From Anaerorhabdus furcosa (GTDB taxonomy: Bacteria > Bacillota_I > Bacilli_A > Erysipelotrichales > Erysipelotrichaceae), in assembly GCF_900167375.1 (NCBI RefSeq), contig NZ_FUWY01000002.1, positions 186,001 through 250,000 of the forward strand: DNA of 64,000 nucleotides, read 5' to 3'. The position numbers and the translations under genes were made by a program. The notes under the pieces are model-generated. The model was not told the DNA's origin. It was given only the letters and a program-made list of their open reading frames with translations, and did no database searches. Below, piece after piece: positions 26,738-35,305 of the stretch; the first letter of the stretch is position 1, and every line of letters starts with the position of its first letter.

Positions 26738-27697
26738 ATGAAAAAATTTAAAATTCCAAGAATTCCTGGAGATACAATTGTATACCCAATGATTATCGGT
26801 GTATTATTGAATTCTTTTGTTCCACAATTATTGAATATAGGTGGATTCTTTACAAGTGTTAAAAATGGTACAGGTGCTTTAGTAGGGGTATTCTTATTTT
26901 TCTTGGGTGCAAGTTTAGATATAAAGAGCACACCTAAAGCAATCAAGAAAGGTGCAGTAATTATTATAACGAAGATTGCAATGGCAGTAGCAATTGGTTT
27001 AGCGATTGCCTTTATATTCAATGATAATTTACTTGGATTATCATCACTAGCAGTAATTGGTGGTATTTCTGTAGCAAACAATGCTTTGTATTCAGGGATT
27101 ACTGCCCAATTTGGTGATGATAGTGATAAAGGTGCTGTGGCAATTACATCATTAAGTGTTGGTCCAACAGTAACGATGATTGTATTGAGTAGTGCAGGTT
27201 TAGCAAGTATTTCAATTGGACCTATTATTGGGTCAATTCTTCCATTGATTTTAGGGCTAGTGTTAGGAAGTTGCTTTCCTTTCCTTAAAAAGAATCTAAC
27301 AAGTTGTGTGACAGGATCGATTATTGTTGTTGGGTTTGCTTTAGGTGCAAATATGAGTGTTGTGCAATTATTCCAAGGTGGATTATCAGGAATCTTATTG
27401 GGTGTGATTACATCGGTTGTAGTAGGTATTATTACAATTGTTATGGATAAAATCACAGGTGGAAGTGGTGTTGCAGGTGCTGCAATATCAAGTACAGCTG
27501 CAAGTGCTATTGCAAATCCAGCAGCACTAGCAGAAGTTGATGCAGCATATTTAGCAATAGCTCCTATTGCAACATCTCAAATTGCCGCATCCGTAATCAT
27601 TACATCTTTCTTAACACCTGCAATTACAGGGTTTATCTATAAACGAAATCAAAAGAAAAAAGAACGACAAGCAATAGCTAAAGACGTAGTAGCATAA
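26738..27697 (+). CDS. kdgT: 2-keto-3-deoxygluconate permease
   Basis: Integral membrane transporter of 319 residues and about ten helices. It matches the KdgT family in the start IPGDTIVYPMIIGVLLNSF, in FFLGASLDIKSTPKA and in GGISVANNALYSG. It imports 2-keto-3-deoxygluconate, probably with protons. It is in operon with the SDR gene and divergent from a CdaR-like regulator. The kdgK kinase and kdgA aldolase needed to use the substrate are not in the window. Confidence 0.88.
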   Translation: MKKFKIPRIPGDTIVYPMIIGVLLNSFVPQLLNIGGFFTSVKNGTGALVGVFLFFLGASLDIKSTPKAIKKGAVIIITKIAMAVAIGLAIAFIFNDNLLGLSSLAVIGGISVANNALYSGITAQFGDDSDKGAVAITSLSVGPTVTMIVLSSAGLASISIGPIIGSILPLILGLVLGSCFPFLKKNLTSCVTGSIIVVGFALGANMSVVQLFQGGLSGILLGVITSVVVGIITIVMDKITGGSGVAGAAISSTAASAIANPAALAEVDAAYLAIAPIATSQIAASVIITSFLTPAITGFIYKRNQKKKERQAIAKDVVA

Positions 27698-27704
27698 AAT
27701 AAGA

Positions 27705-27737
27705 AAAATAGAGATGAATTGAATTCGTCTCTATTTT
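27705..27737. terminator. Bidirectional terminator, kdgT and sirtuin gene
   Basis: AAAATAGAGA(T)GAATT / AATTC(G)TCTCTATTTT. The sirtuin stop codon lies in the right arm. Confidence 0.85.
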
Positions 27738-28453
27738 GTGTTTATTTGTTTAAAAATGTTTCCCAGAGAATCTTGAATTATTAAGTCAGCTTGATTATCG
27801 TATGGAGTTGAAGTTTTATTAAGTAAAACAAGGTGATTACCCCTAAAATAGCGAAGAAATCCAGCGGCAGGATATACAGAAAGGGAAGTACCACAAACGA
27901 TTAATAAATCAGCACTTAGAATCATCTTTAATGCCTCATCAATGACACTTTCATCAAGAGCTTCTTCGTATAGAATGACATCTGGTTTTATAACTCCACC
28001 ACAATCACAGCAAGGAACTAGATCTTTACTAATAATTTCATCTAAAGAATAATACTTATTGCATTTTGTACAATGATTGCGATACACTGAACCATGAAGT
28101 TCTACGACATGAGTTGATCCTGCAAGTTGATGTAAATTGTCAATGTTCTGTGTTATAACACCAAGGCATTTTCCATTTCTTTCAAGATTAGCAATTGCTT
28201 CATGAGCAAGATTAGGCTTGGCATCTCTATAAATCATTTTGTTGCGATAGAAACGATAAAACTCATTGGGGTTATCCATGAAAAAGTGATGACTTAAAAT
28301 TGTTTCTGGTGGATAAGGATACTCTTGGTTATATAAACCAGAGGTACTTCTAAAGTCTGGAATGTTGCTTTCTGTAGAAATTCCTGCACCAGTAAAGAAT
28401 ACAATGTTGCTACTTTTATCAATTAAGTTTTGTAATTGTTCAATTTGATTCAT
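27731..28453 (-). CDS. cobB: NAD-dependent protein deacylase (sirtuin)
   Basis: Sir2 family, 240 residues: GAGIS near the N terminus, IPDFRS, TQNIDNLH, the catalytic His in ELHGS, a zinc site from CTKC and CCDC, and GTSLSVYPAAG. It removes acyl groups from lysine using NAD. GAGGTGGACT precedes the chosen ATG; a start four codons upstream is possible. It is divergent from mutY with about 40 bases between starts. The short insert and KPDVILYEE place it near the U-type bacterial sirtuins. Confidence 0.92.
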   Translation of the reverse strand: MNQIEQLQNLIDKSSNIVFFTGAGISTESNIPDFRSTSGLYNQEYPYPPETILSHHFFMDNPNEFYRFYRNKMIYRDAKPNLAHEAIANLERNGKCLGVITQNIDNLHQLAGSTHVVELHGSVYRNHCTKCNKYYSLDEIISKDLVPCCDCGGVIKPDVILYEEALDESVIDEALKMILSADLLIVCGTSLSVYPAAGFLRYFRGNHLVLLNKTSTPYDNQADLIIQDSLGNIFKQINTK

Positions 28454-28494
28454 AGTCCACCTCATATTACTATTATAGTACGGGAGATATATTA

Positions 28495-29490
28495 ATGAAA
28501 GTTAGTGAAAAAATTGAATCATGGTATGATTTGAATCATCGTGATTTGCCATTTCGTAAAAACAATGATCCTTATCAAGTATGGGTAAGTGAAATTATGG
28601 CACAACAAACGCGAATTGATTCCATGATACCTTATTATATTAAATGGATGAATAAATGGCCTACAGTAGCATCCTTAGCAAAAGCTGATATTCAAGATGT
28701 TTTACATTTGTGGCAAGGATTAGGATATTATAATCGTGCTCGTAAATTGCATCAAGGTGCAATAACAATCATGGATAAATTTGATGGAGTATTTCCAGAT
28801 AATTTAGAGGATATATTAACAATTGATGGTATTGGTGATTATACTGCAGGTGCTATTCTAAGTATTTGTTTTAATAAAGAACAGCCAGCAGTAGATGGAA
28901 ATGTATTTCGTGTTGTTACAAGAGTTAAAGCAATGGATGATGATATCACTAAATTATCTACAAGAAAAAAAGTAACGGAGATTTGTGCTTTATGGATGAA
29001 AGGGTCCAATCCTTCGAAAGTTACCCAAGGTTTGATGGAGATTGGTGCCATTGTTTGTACTCCTAAGAATCCGATGTGTATGCTTTGTCCTTTGGTAGAA
29101 GAATGCGAAGCATATAAAAATGGAAACCAGTGCGACTATCCAGTGAAAAAGAAATCCAAGGCACCACAAGAAATTGAAGTTTATACTTATGTACTTATTC
29201 ATCAAGATGAAATTTGCTTAAGTAAAGATGATTCAGATGGGCTGATGAAGGATTTCTATCGATTACCTCAGTTCTTAGAGACACTAAATATTGAATGTAC
29301 TAAACTTAAAAAGAGAAAACATGTGTTTTCTCATCGAATATGGCATATGAATTGTTTCTATAATGATCATATGCAAAAGATAGAACTGAATCAATGTGTA
29401 TGGATTAAGATTGATCAGTTAAAAGAGTACGCAATTGTAACAGCGCATAGAAAATTAATTGCAAGTGTAATAGGAAAGCATGTCTTTTAA
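28495..29490 (+). CDS. mutY: A/G-specific adenine glycosylase MutY
   Basis: Removes adenine mispaired with 8-oxoguanine. The product has 331 residues: LPFRKNNDPYQVWVSEIMAQQT at the N terminus, helix-hairpin-helix with IDGIGDYTAGAI and the catalytic Asp in PAVDGNVFRV, the iron-sulfur loop C-x6-C-x2-C-x5-C in CTPKNPMCMLCPLVEEC, and a C-terminal NUDIX-like 8-oxoG recognition domain. The last 36 bases overlap the opposing WYL gene. Confidence 0.94.
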   Translation: MKVSEKIESWYDLNHRDLPFRKNNDPYQVWVSEIMAQQTRIDSMIPYYIKWMNKWPTVASLAKADIQDVLHLWQGLGYYNRARKLHQGAITIMDKFDGVFPDNLEDILTIDGIGDYTAGAILSICFNKEQPAVDGNVFRVVTRVKAMDDDITKLSTRKKVTEICALWMKGSNPSKVTQGLMEIGAIVCTPKNPMCMLCPLVEECEAYKNGNQCDYPVKKKSKAPQEIEVYTYVLIHQDEICLSKDDSDGLMKDFYRLPQFLETLNIECTKLKKRKHVFSHRIWHMNCFYNDHMQKIELNQCVWIKIDQLKEYAIVTAHRKLIASVIGKHVF

Positions 29491-30420
29491 TAACAAAGTA
29501 ATTTCATCGACAAGTGATTGAGGTGAGATTACTTTTATTTTAGTTTTAAATTGCAACAACCAACTTATAAAGGGTAATGATGAAGTAGTTTGCAAACTAA
29601 TTGTATAAATACCATTTGCAAACTTTTGAATAATAATATCTTGTCCAAAGGAATCATAAACTGTACTAATCAAAGATTCATCAACTTCTAAAGTAATGGT
29701 CTCAACTTGACCAATAGACATGTTAAAATTAGTAGCTTGATATTGTTGAAGATTAAATCGTAGCTTTTCAGTTTTATCAATTAATTCAATGGCATCCATT
29801 TTGTCGATACGATAATGAGAAAAAGAATCGTGCTTGCATGAATAACCAATACAATAATATCGCTCATTCTCATAGAGAAGAGCATAAGGAATTAGTGAAT
29901 AGAACTCAGCATTCCTTCGATACTTTCTTTCTTGGTTTTGAATGAGATCAAAATATTTAAAGCGAATGGACATGTTAGTAGAGATTGCTTTTTGAAGTAT
30001 ATCCAAGGTGTAATAAACTTGCTCATTTTTAAATTTCTTAGAACTAAGAAGAATTTGTTTGGATACTTCTTCTTGGTCATATTTATTCAATAAGGTAAGT
30101 AGTCGTTGATTTAATGAGGTTGTTTTCTTCTTTGTTAAAAATTCTGAAGAGGAGATTGCGTCAATTAATATTTTGATTTCAATCATCTCAAAATCAGAAG
30201 ATGATAAAAAATATCCGATAGGAGAACTAGTAGAATAAAGGATATCTAAACCCCAAGATTTAAGTGCTTCAATATCAGAGTATATAGATTTACGTTCTGC
30301 TTGAATATTTAAATCTCCAAGATAGTCGATTATCTCTGGCATTTTAATTGGATGTTCTTCACTTGTATACAATTTAAATAAATCATATAAGTAAAGCAAT
30401 CTAAGTTTTGAGTTATTCAT
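29455..30420 (-). CDS. WYL-domain transcriptional regulator
   Basis: Product of 321 residues: N-terminal winged HTH (about 1-75, with RKSIYSDIEALKSWGLDI) and a WYL domain (about 150-230, with IPYALLYENERYYCIGY), followed by a C-terminal extension. WYL regulators bind small ligands or nucleic acid. The gene reads away from a membrane-protein/CDF pair, and an ACACCTA-N7-TAGGTGT dyad lies between them, so local control is plausible. Confidence 0.88.
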   Translation of the reverse strand: MNNSKLRLLYLYDLFKLYTSEEHPIKMPEIIDYLGDLNIQAERKSIYSDIEALKSWGLDILYSTSSPIGYFLSSSDFEMIEIKILIDAISSSEFLTKKKTTSLNQRLLTLLNKYDQEEVSKQILLSSKKFKNEQVYYTLDILQKAISTNMSIRFKYFDLIQNQERKYRRNAEFYSLIPYALLYENERYYCIGYSCKHDSFSHYRIDKMDAIELIDKTEKLRFNLQQYQATNFNMSIGQVETITLEVDESLISTVYDSFGQDIIIQKFANGIYTISLQTTSSLPFISWLLQFKTKIKVISPQSLVDEITLLLKDMLSYYTCN

Positions 30421-30462
30421 GTTATCACCATTTTTATTTTAACACAGTGTACGAAAAATAGG

Positions 30463-30483
30463 ACACCTAATATTTATAGGTGT
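30463..30483. promoter_or_regulatory. Dyad ACACCTA-N7-TAGGTGT, possible WYL operator
   Basis: Perfect seven-base half sites in the gap between the WYL regulator and the membrane-protein gene. No T run follows, so it is unlikely to be a terminator. Confidence 0.45.
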
Positions 30484-30517
30484 GTTAAATTATAGTCACT
30501 TGATGGAGGTAAGGACA

Positions 30518-31054
30518 ATGAAATTGAAGAACTCATTTTATTTTACAGTTGCATGTTTGGTATTAGCTTATGATTACGCTTGGAATAACTATCTACTGCC
30601 ATCTATAGTTATGACACTGGTTGCGTTAGTATTAGCTTACTTAATTGCAAGACCATCAAGAAATGAATGTGTACAACTAGTTGTACAAAGCATAAGCATC
30701 TATTGTATTGAGGTAATTGTACTTATTTTAATTAACCAAGGAACTAGCACTTGGATGAATCCTATCTTAGCATTAAGTACAATTGCCTTTTACGGATGCT
30801 GGATTATTGTTTATGAGAAATCAAAACAATGTAGACGTGTTATGTTTGAAAAATTTCTTTCAATCTCATTAATTGGTTTTGCGATTTGTCTTGTTATTCC
30901 AATGATTTTATTTAGTCATATCTATATAGTGAAATATAACATAACCTTGTTTCTAATCTTCATGTTGATGCCAATTTTGTTCACTGTAGGAATCACTTAC
31001 GTAAAATCGAAGTTAACCATGACTTACTCATATCACAATAAAATGAATATATAA
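30518..31054 (+). CDS. Integral membrane protein of unknown function
   Basis: Product of 178 residues with five to six hydrophobic helices (about 5-20, 25-50, 60-85, 88-105, 115-140, 145-165). Not assigned to a family. An upstream in-frame ATG lacks a ribosome binding site, whereas GGAGGTAAGGACA precedes the ATG chosen here. It lies between a WYL regulator and a CDF transporter. Confidence 0.6.
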   Translation: MKLKNSFYFTVACLVLAYDYAWNNYLLPSIVMTLVALVLAYLIARPSRNECVQLVVQSISIYCIEVIVLILINQGTSTWMNPILALSTIAFYGCWIIVYEKSKQCRRVMFEKFLSISLIGFAICLVIPMILFSHIYIVKYNITLFLIFMLMPILFTVGITYVKSKLTMTYSYHNKMNI

Positions 31055-31110
31055 AAATCATTTTGACTTCGTGGTAAGATGAATTATAATAATAAGACTG
31101 AGGTGAGCTT

Positions 31111-32277
31111 ATGATTAACTTTCTAGTAAGAAAATTCGTTAAAAATTATGAAAACACTACGGATGAAGTTGTGCGTTCTAATTATGGAACATTGAGTAGC
31201 ATTGTTGGTATTTGTTGTAATGTGGTACTCTTTGCCTTGAAATTTTTGTTGGGGGTTGTTTCAAATTCGATAGCGATTATGTCAGATGCATTTAATAACT
31301 TATCTGATTCTGCAAGTTGTATTGTTACCTTATTTGGCTATAAGTTAGCTGCTAAGCCTGCAGATAAAGATCATCCATTTGGACATGGTCGTATCGAATA
31401 TATTGTTAGTTTCATCATCGCTGTAATTATTTTGTTGGTAGGTGTTGAATTGTTTAAATCATCTTTTGATAAAGTAATGAATCCATCTCCAGTCCATTTT
31501 AGTTGGATTGTACTGTTTTCACTTATTCTATCAATTCTTATAAAATTTTGGATGAGCTTCTTTAACAAAACACTAGGAACCAAAATAAATAACAGTGCAA
31601 TGATTGCGACGAGTAAAGATAGTCAAAATGATGTAATTGCTACAAGCGCAACATTAGTTGCACTTGTTGGATCATTATTCACAGATCTACCTCTTGATGG
31701 AGCCATGGGAATTTTAGTTTCCATCTTTGTTTTATTTTCAGGATTTGGCATTATTAAATCAACGATTGATGATTTAATTGGACAACCTGCTGATAAGGAA
31801 GTTGTGGATAGTATCAAAAGTTTAATTATGAATCATAAAGAGATTTTGGGCATTCATGATTTGATTATTCATAACTATGGACCAGGTAAGATGATTGGTA
31901 GTGTTCATGTGGAAATTAATTCTAAAAATGATATCTTGGCGATTCATGATATCGTTGATGATATAGAAAGAAAAATCGAGAATGAATTGCATATTATGAT
32001 GACGATTCATATGGATCCAATTGAACAAGACAATCAAGTGGTTAATGAGTATAGAGAAATTGTGCTTGGTATTCTTGATAAACTAGATTCTAGTTTATCA
32101 ATGCATGATTTTAGAGTTGTAAGTGGACCTACACATACTAATTTAATCTTTGATGTGTTGATTCCTTATGAATCAGAATTAAAAGAAGAAGAATTAAAAA
32201 AAGAAATTGATGCTTCAATTTCTAATCTAATGTCAAATGTGTATACCGTTATTACCTTTGATAGGGGATATTATTGA
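31111..32277 (+). CDS. Cation diffusion facilitator family transporter
   Basis: Metal/proton antiporter of 388 residues that exports divalent cations such as Zn2+, Mn2+ or Fe2+. Marks are SNSIAIMSDAFNNLSDSASC with the transport-site Asp pair, the HPFGHGRIEY loop, and DSQNDVIATSA in helix 5. A cytoplasmic C-terminal dimerisation domain (about 210-300) carries GIHDLIIHNYGPG and HVEIN, and an extra region of about 90 residues follows. The Asn-Asp pair at both transport helices hints at Mn2+ rather than the Zn2+ HD pattern; this is tentative. GAGGTGAGCTT precedes the ATG. Confidence 0.9.
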   Translation: MINFLVRKFVKNYENTTDEVVRSNYGTLSSIVGICCNVVLFALKFLLGVVSNSIAIMSDAFNNLSDSASCIVTLFGYKLAAKPADKDHPFGHGRIEYIVSFIIAVIILLVGVELFKSSFDKVMNPSPVHFSWIVLFSLILSILIKFWMSFFNKTLGTKINNSAMIATSKDSQNDVIATSATLVALVGSLFTDLPLDGAMGILVSIFVLFSGFGIIKSTIDDLIGQPADKEVVDSIKSLIMNHKEILGIHDLIIHNYGPGKMIGSVHVEINSKNDILAIHDIVDDIERKIENELHIMMTIHMDPIEQDNQVVNEYREIVLGILDKLDSSLSMHDFRVVSGPTHTNLIFDVLIPYESELKEEELKKEIDASISNLMSNVYTVITFDRGYY

Positions 32278-32306
32278 AAATAGTTCGGCAAATTGCCGAA
32301 CTATTT
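32278..32306. terminator. Bidirectional terminator, CDF gene and htpG
   Basis: AAATAGTTCGGCAA / TTGCCGAACTATTT. The htpG stop codon is in the right arm, and the CDF stop directly abuts the left arm. Confidence 0.9.
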
Positions 32307-34196
32307 ATTTGCTTCAATCATGAATTCACAAACTTTATTTGCATATTCAATTGGATCTTCAATTGGTAATCCTTCTATTAGTAAAGCTTGATTGTAAAGA
32401 ACATCTGCGTAGTTTTTAACAGCATCAGGATTTTTCTCATACAACTTTTGAAGAGTTTTAAATATATCGTGATTTGGATTGATTTCAAGAATCTTACTTG
32501 CTTTGATACCTTGATTCATAGGTGCTTGTGCAAGTACTTTTTCCATTTCCAATGATATACCTTCATCCGATACTAAACATACAGGGTGAGATTTTAAACG
32601 TGAAGAGATTCTAACTTCTTTTACTTTTGTTGATAATGCATCTTTCATCGAGTTAAGTAAAGATTCGTTTTCCTTTGCTTTCTCTTCTTTTTCTTTCTTT
32701 TCTTCCTCACTGTCTAAACCTAAATCACCTTGGTTTACTGATTTGAACTTCTTATCATTATAAGTTTGAAGAATATTAATTGCGAATTCATCAACATCAT
32801 CTAAGAAGAATAATACTTCATACTTCTTCTCTTGGAGTCTTTCCATTTGAGGAAGTTTCTTGATTGCATCAATTGAATCACCACATGCATAGTAGATAAA
32901 TTCTTGACCCTCTTGCATACATTCAACATATTCTTGAAGTGTTACATATTTATCTTCTTTGCTGGATTTAAAGAGAATTAAATCTTGAAGTTGATCTTTG
33001 TGCATACCATAATCTTGGTAAATACCATATTTCAATGTTAAACCAAAATTAGTGAAGAACTTTTCGTATTCTTCTCGCTCTTTCTTAAGCATCTCTTCTA
33101 AGTTAGATTTGATTTTCTTTTCGATACTCGATGCCAATGTTTTCATTTGACGGTCTTGTTGAAGAATTTCACGAGAAATATTTAAATTAAGATCATCACT
33201 ATCAACTAATCCTTTTACAAAGCGGAAGTAATCAGGTAGTAAATCTTTTGCCTTATCCATGATGAATACACCTTTACTATAAAGTTGTAATCCGGGTTCA
33301 TAATCAGCGTTATAGAAATTGTAAGGTGTTTTTGATGGGATGAACAATAAAGCGTTATATGAGATATTTCCCTCAACATTGTAATGGATTACTTTTTGAG
33401 GATCTTCCCAATCCATGAATTTGCTCTTGTAGAAATCATTGTATTCTTCTGCTTTCACTTTTTTCTTATTCTTCTTCCATAAAGGAATCATAGAATTCAA
33501 TGTTTTTTCTTCGATAATTGTTTCGCTTTCTTCTGGATTATCTTTTTTAGGTTGCGTAGATTCGATCATCATTGTGATAGGATAGCGAACATAGTCAGAA
33601 TATTTTGTTACAAGTTGTTGAATTGTAAATGAATCCAAATATTCACTATAGTTATCTTCATCTGTATCATCTTTTAGTTCAAGAATAATTTTTGTACCAA
33701 TATCTTCTTTTGTAATTGGGCTGATTGTATAGCCATCTTCACCTGAACTAATCCAAGCGTAAGATTCACCAGTTGTTGCAGATTTAGTTTCTACAATAAT
33801 TTTTTTAGCAATCATAAATGCTGAATAGAATCCAACACCGAATTGGCCAATAATATCAATGTCTTTCTCTGCTTTATCAAGTTCTTTTTTAAACTCTAAA
33901 GAACCACTTTTTGCGATTGTTCCTAGGTTATTTTCAAGTTCACTACTTGTCATACCAATTCCAGTATCTACTAATGTAATCGTACGTAAATCCTTATCAA
34001 CCTCAAGTTGAATTTTTAATTTATCCTTATCAACTCGTTGGTTGTCATCTGTAAGTGATAGATAATACCGTTTATCCAAAGCATCCGATGCATTTGAGAT
34101 AAGTTCTCTTAAGAAAATTTCACGATTTGTGTAAATTGAATGAATCATTAAATCAAGTAGTCGCTTAGATTCTGCTTTAAATTGTTTCTTTGCCAT
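32301..34196 (-). CDS. htpG: Molecular chaperone HtpG (Hsp90)
   Basis: ATP-dependent chaperone of 631 residues. The GHKL ATPase motifs are ELISNASDALDK, DTGIGM and GQFGVGFYSAFM; the middle domain includes the catalytic Arg in LNISREILQQ; the C-terminal domain dimerises. The charged middle linker is short, as in other bacteria. The gene has its own promoter with a CIRCE operator, so heat-shock control by HrcA is expected. Confidence 0.96.
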   Translation of the reverse strand: MAKKQFKAESKRLLDLMIHSIYTNREIFLRELISNASDALDKRYYLSLTDDNQRVDKDKLKIQLEVDKDLRTITLVDTGIGMTSSELENNLGTIAKSGSLEFKKELDKAEKDIDIIGQFGVGFYSAFMIAKKIIVETKSATTGESYAWISSGEDGYTISPITKEDIGTKIILELKDDTDEDNYSEYLDSFTIQQLVTKYSDYVRYPITMMIESTQPKKDNPEESETIIEEKTLNSMIPLWKKNKKKVKAEEYNDFYKSKFMDWEDPQKVIHYNVEGNISYNALLFIPSKTPYNFYNADYEPGLQLYSKGVFIMDKAKDLLPDYFRFVKGLVDSDDLNLNISREILQQDRQMKTLASSIEKKIKSNLEEMLKKEREEYEKFFTNFGLTLKYGIYQDYGMHKDQLQDLILFKSSKEDKYVTLQEYVECMQEGQEFIYYACGDSIDAIKKLPQMERLQEKKYEVLFFLDDVDEFAINILQTYNDKKFKSVNQGDLGLDSEEEKKEKEEKAKENESLLNSMKDALSTKVKEVRISSRLKSHPVCLVSDEGISLEMEKVLAQAPMNQGIKASKILEINPNHDIFKTLQKLYEKNPDAVKNYADVLYNQALLIEGLPIEDPIEYANKVCEFMIEANK

Positions 34197-34208
34197 AATA
34201 TTCCTCCT

Positions 34209-34235
34209 TTAGCACTCTTTAACAATGATTGCTAA
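34209..34235. promoter_or_regulatory. CIRCE element (HrcA operator) of htpG
   Basis: TTAGCACTC, nine bases, GATTGCTAA. This is the consensus TTAGCACTC-N9-GAGTGCTAA with a single mismatch, lying between the htpG -10 box and the ribosome binding site. Confidence 0.85.
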
Positions 34236-34238
34236 ATA

Positions 34239-34267
34239 AATATAACACCATTTTTAAGATTATTCAA
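34239..34267 (-). promoter_or_regulatory. Promoter of htpG
   Basis: On the minus strand TTGAAT, 17 bases, TATATT, directly upstream of the CIRCE element. Confidence 0.75.
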
Positions 34268-34435
34268 GTCTTATCCCTACAAAAAAAACAAGGACTGAAT
34301 TAACTGTACTTAGGTACATGAAAAAGTACACAAAAAGGGACAGTATAAAGAGAAAAATTGTATTCCTACAATAATAAGAAAAATGTTTTTTTTGCTCATA
34401 AAAAGATTTATGATAAAGAAACACAGGAGGTTTTT

Positions 34436-34822
34436 ATGATTTCATTTGGAGCAAAAATTAGATATTTTCGTAAAAGAAAAAAGATTACACAACAAGAACT
34501 AGGAGAACTAGTAGGAGTGAGTGGTAAGGCAATATCACGTTACGAAAATGAAACATCCCAACCCGATTTTGAAGTTTTAAAAAAGATTGCTGAAGTTTAT
34601 GGTACCGATGTAAATAATCTTTTGAGTTATCAATATCAAGGCGAAGAAAATTATGATTTATCATTAACAGGAAACGAAGTAGAACTTATTCAATGCTATC
34701 GAAGTATTCCAAGACGACTACAAACATCAACAAGACGATTTGTTAAAGAAATATCACAAAACTCTGATACTTACTTGTATGATGATATTTTAGATGGAGA
34801 GAATCAACTTATTATTGAATAG
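34436..34822 (+). CDS. XRE-family transcriptional regulator
   Basis: Product of 129 residues with an N-terminal Cro/C1 HTH (about 4-60: IRYFRKRKKITQQELGELVG, then VSGKAISRYENETSQPD) and a helical C-terminal tail of unknown role. CAGGAGGTTTTT supports the ATG at 34436 over an ATG 26 codons upstream. It stands alone between htpG and the DUF523 gene. The target is unknown. Confidence 0.85.
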   Translation: MISFGAKIRYFRKRKKITQQELGELVGVSGKAISRYENETSQPDFEVLKKIAEVYGTDVNNLLSYQYQGEENYDLSLTGNEVELIQCYRSIPRRLQTSTRRFVKEISQNSDTYLYDDILDGENQLIIE

Positions 34823-34867
34823 TGGTTCAGATAGGCTATGTTATAATAATTTCAATGAGGTGATTGG

Positions 34868-35293
34868 ATGAAAGTAGTAAGTGCTTGTTTAGCAGGATGT
34901 AATTGTAAATACAATGGAGATAACTGTTTAATAGCAGAAATAAAAGAATTGGTAGATCGACACGAAGCCATTACAGTTTGTCCAGAAGTTTTAGGTGGTT
35001 TACCTATACCAAGAGAGCCTGCTGAAAGAGTGGGTGAACAAGTTCTTTCTATTAGTGGGAATGATGTAACGGAGGCATATCGATTAGGTGCTAAAAAAAC
35101 ATTAGAACTATGTGAAGAAGTAAAAGCTACTGAAGTAATCTTTAAATCAAAAAGTCCATCATGTGGAAAATCATGGATCTATGATGGTAACTTTAATCAT
35201 ACTGTGGTTCATGGTCATGGAGTCACAGTTGAGCTATTATTGAAACATGGATATCGTGTATTAACTGAAGATGAATATAAAAAAGAAGGATAA
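34868..35293 (+). CDS. DUF523 family protein
   Basis: Product of 141 residues, recognised from VSACLAGCNCKYNG at the N terminus, VCPEVLGGLPIPREPAE, and KSKSPSCG. The conserved cysteines suggest metal or thiol chemistry, but the function is unknown. It ends in a terminator hairpin shared with the opposing rlmA gene. Confidence 0.85.
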   Translation: MKVVSACLAGCNCKYNGDNCLIAEIKELVDRHEAITVCPEVLGGLPIPREPAERVGEQVLSISGNDVTEAYRLGAKKTLELCEEVKATEVIFKSKSPSCGKSWIYDGNFNHTVVHGHGVTVELLLKHGYRVLTEDEYKKEG

Positions 35294-35305
35294 TTAATCC
35301 TTCTT
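35283..35305. terminator. Bidirectional terminator containing both stop codons
   Basis: AAGAAGGAT / ATCCTTCTT with a five-base loop. The DUF523 stop and the rlmA stop are back to back around the loop. Confidence 0.85.

Noticed and set aside
26683-27456. Long minus-strand reading frame opposite kdgT
   Set aside because: It is a shadow of the permease gene: low-complexity Ile/Pro/Thr-rich product, no ribosome binding site, and full overlap with a clear family member.
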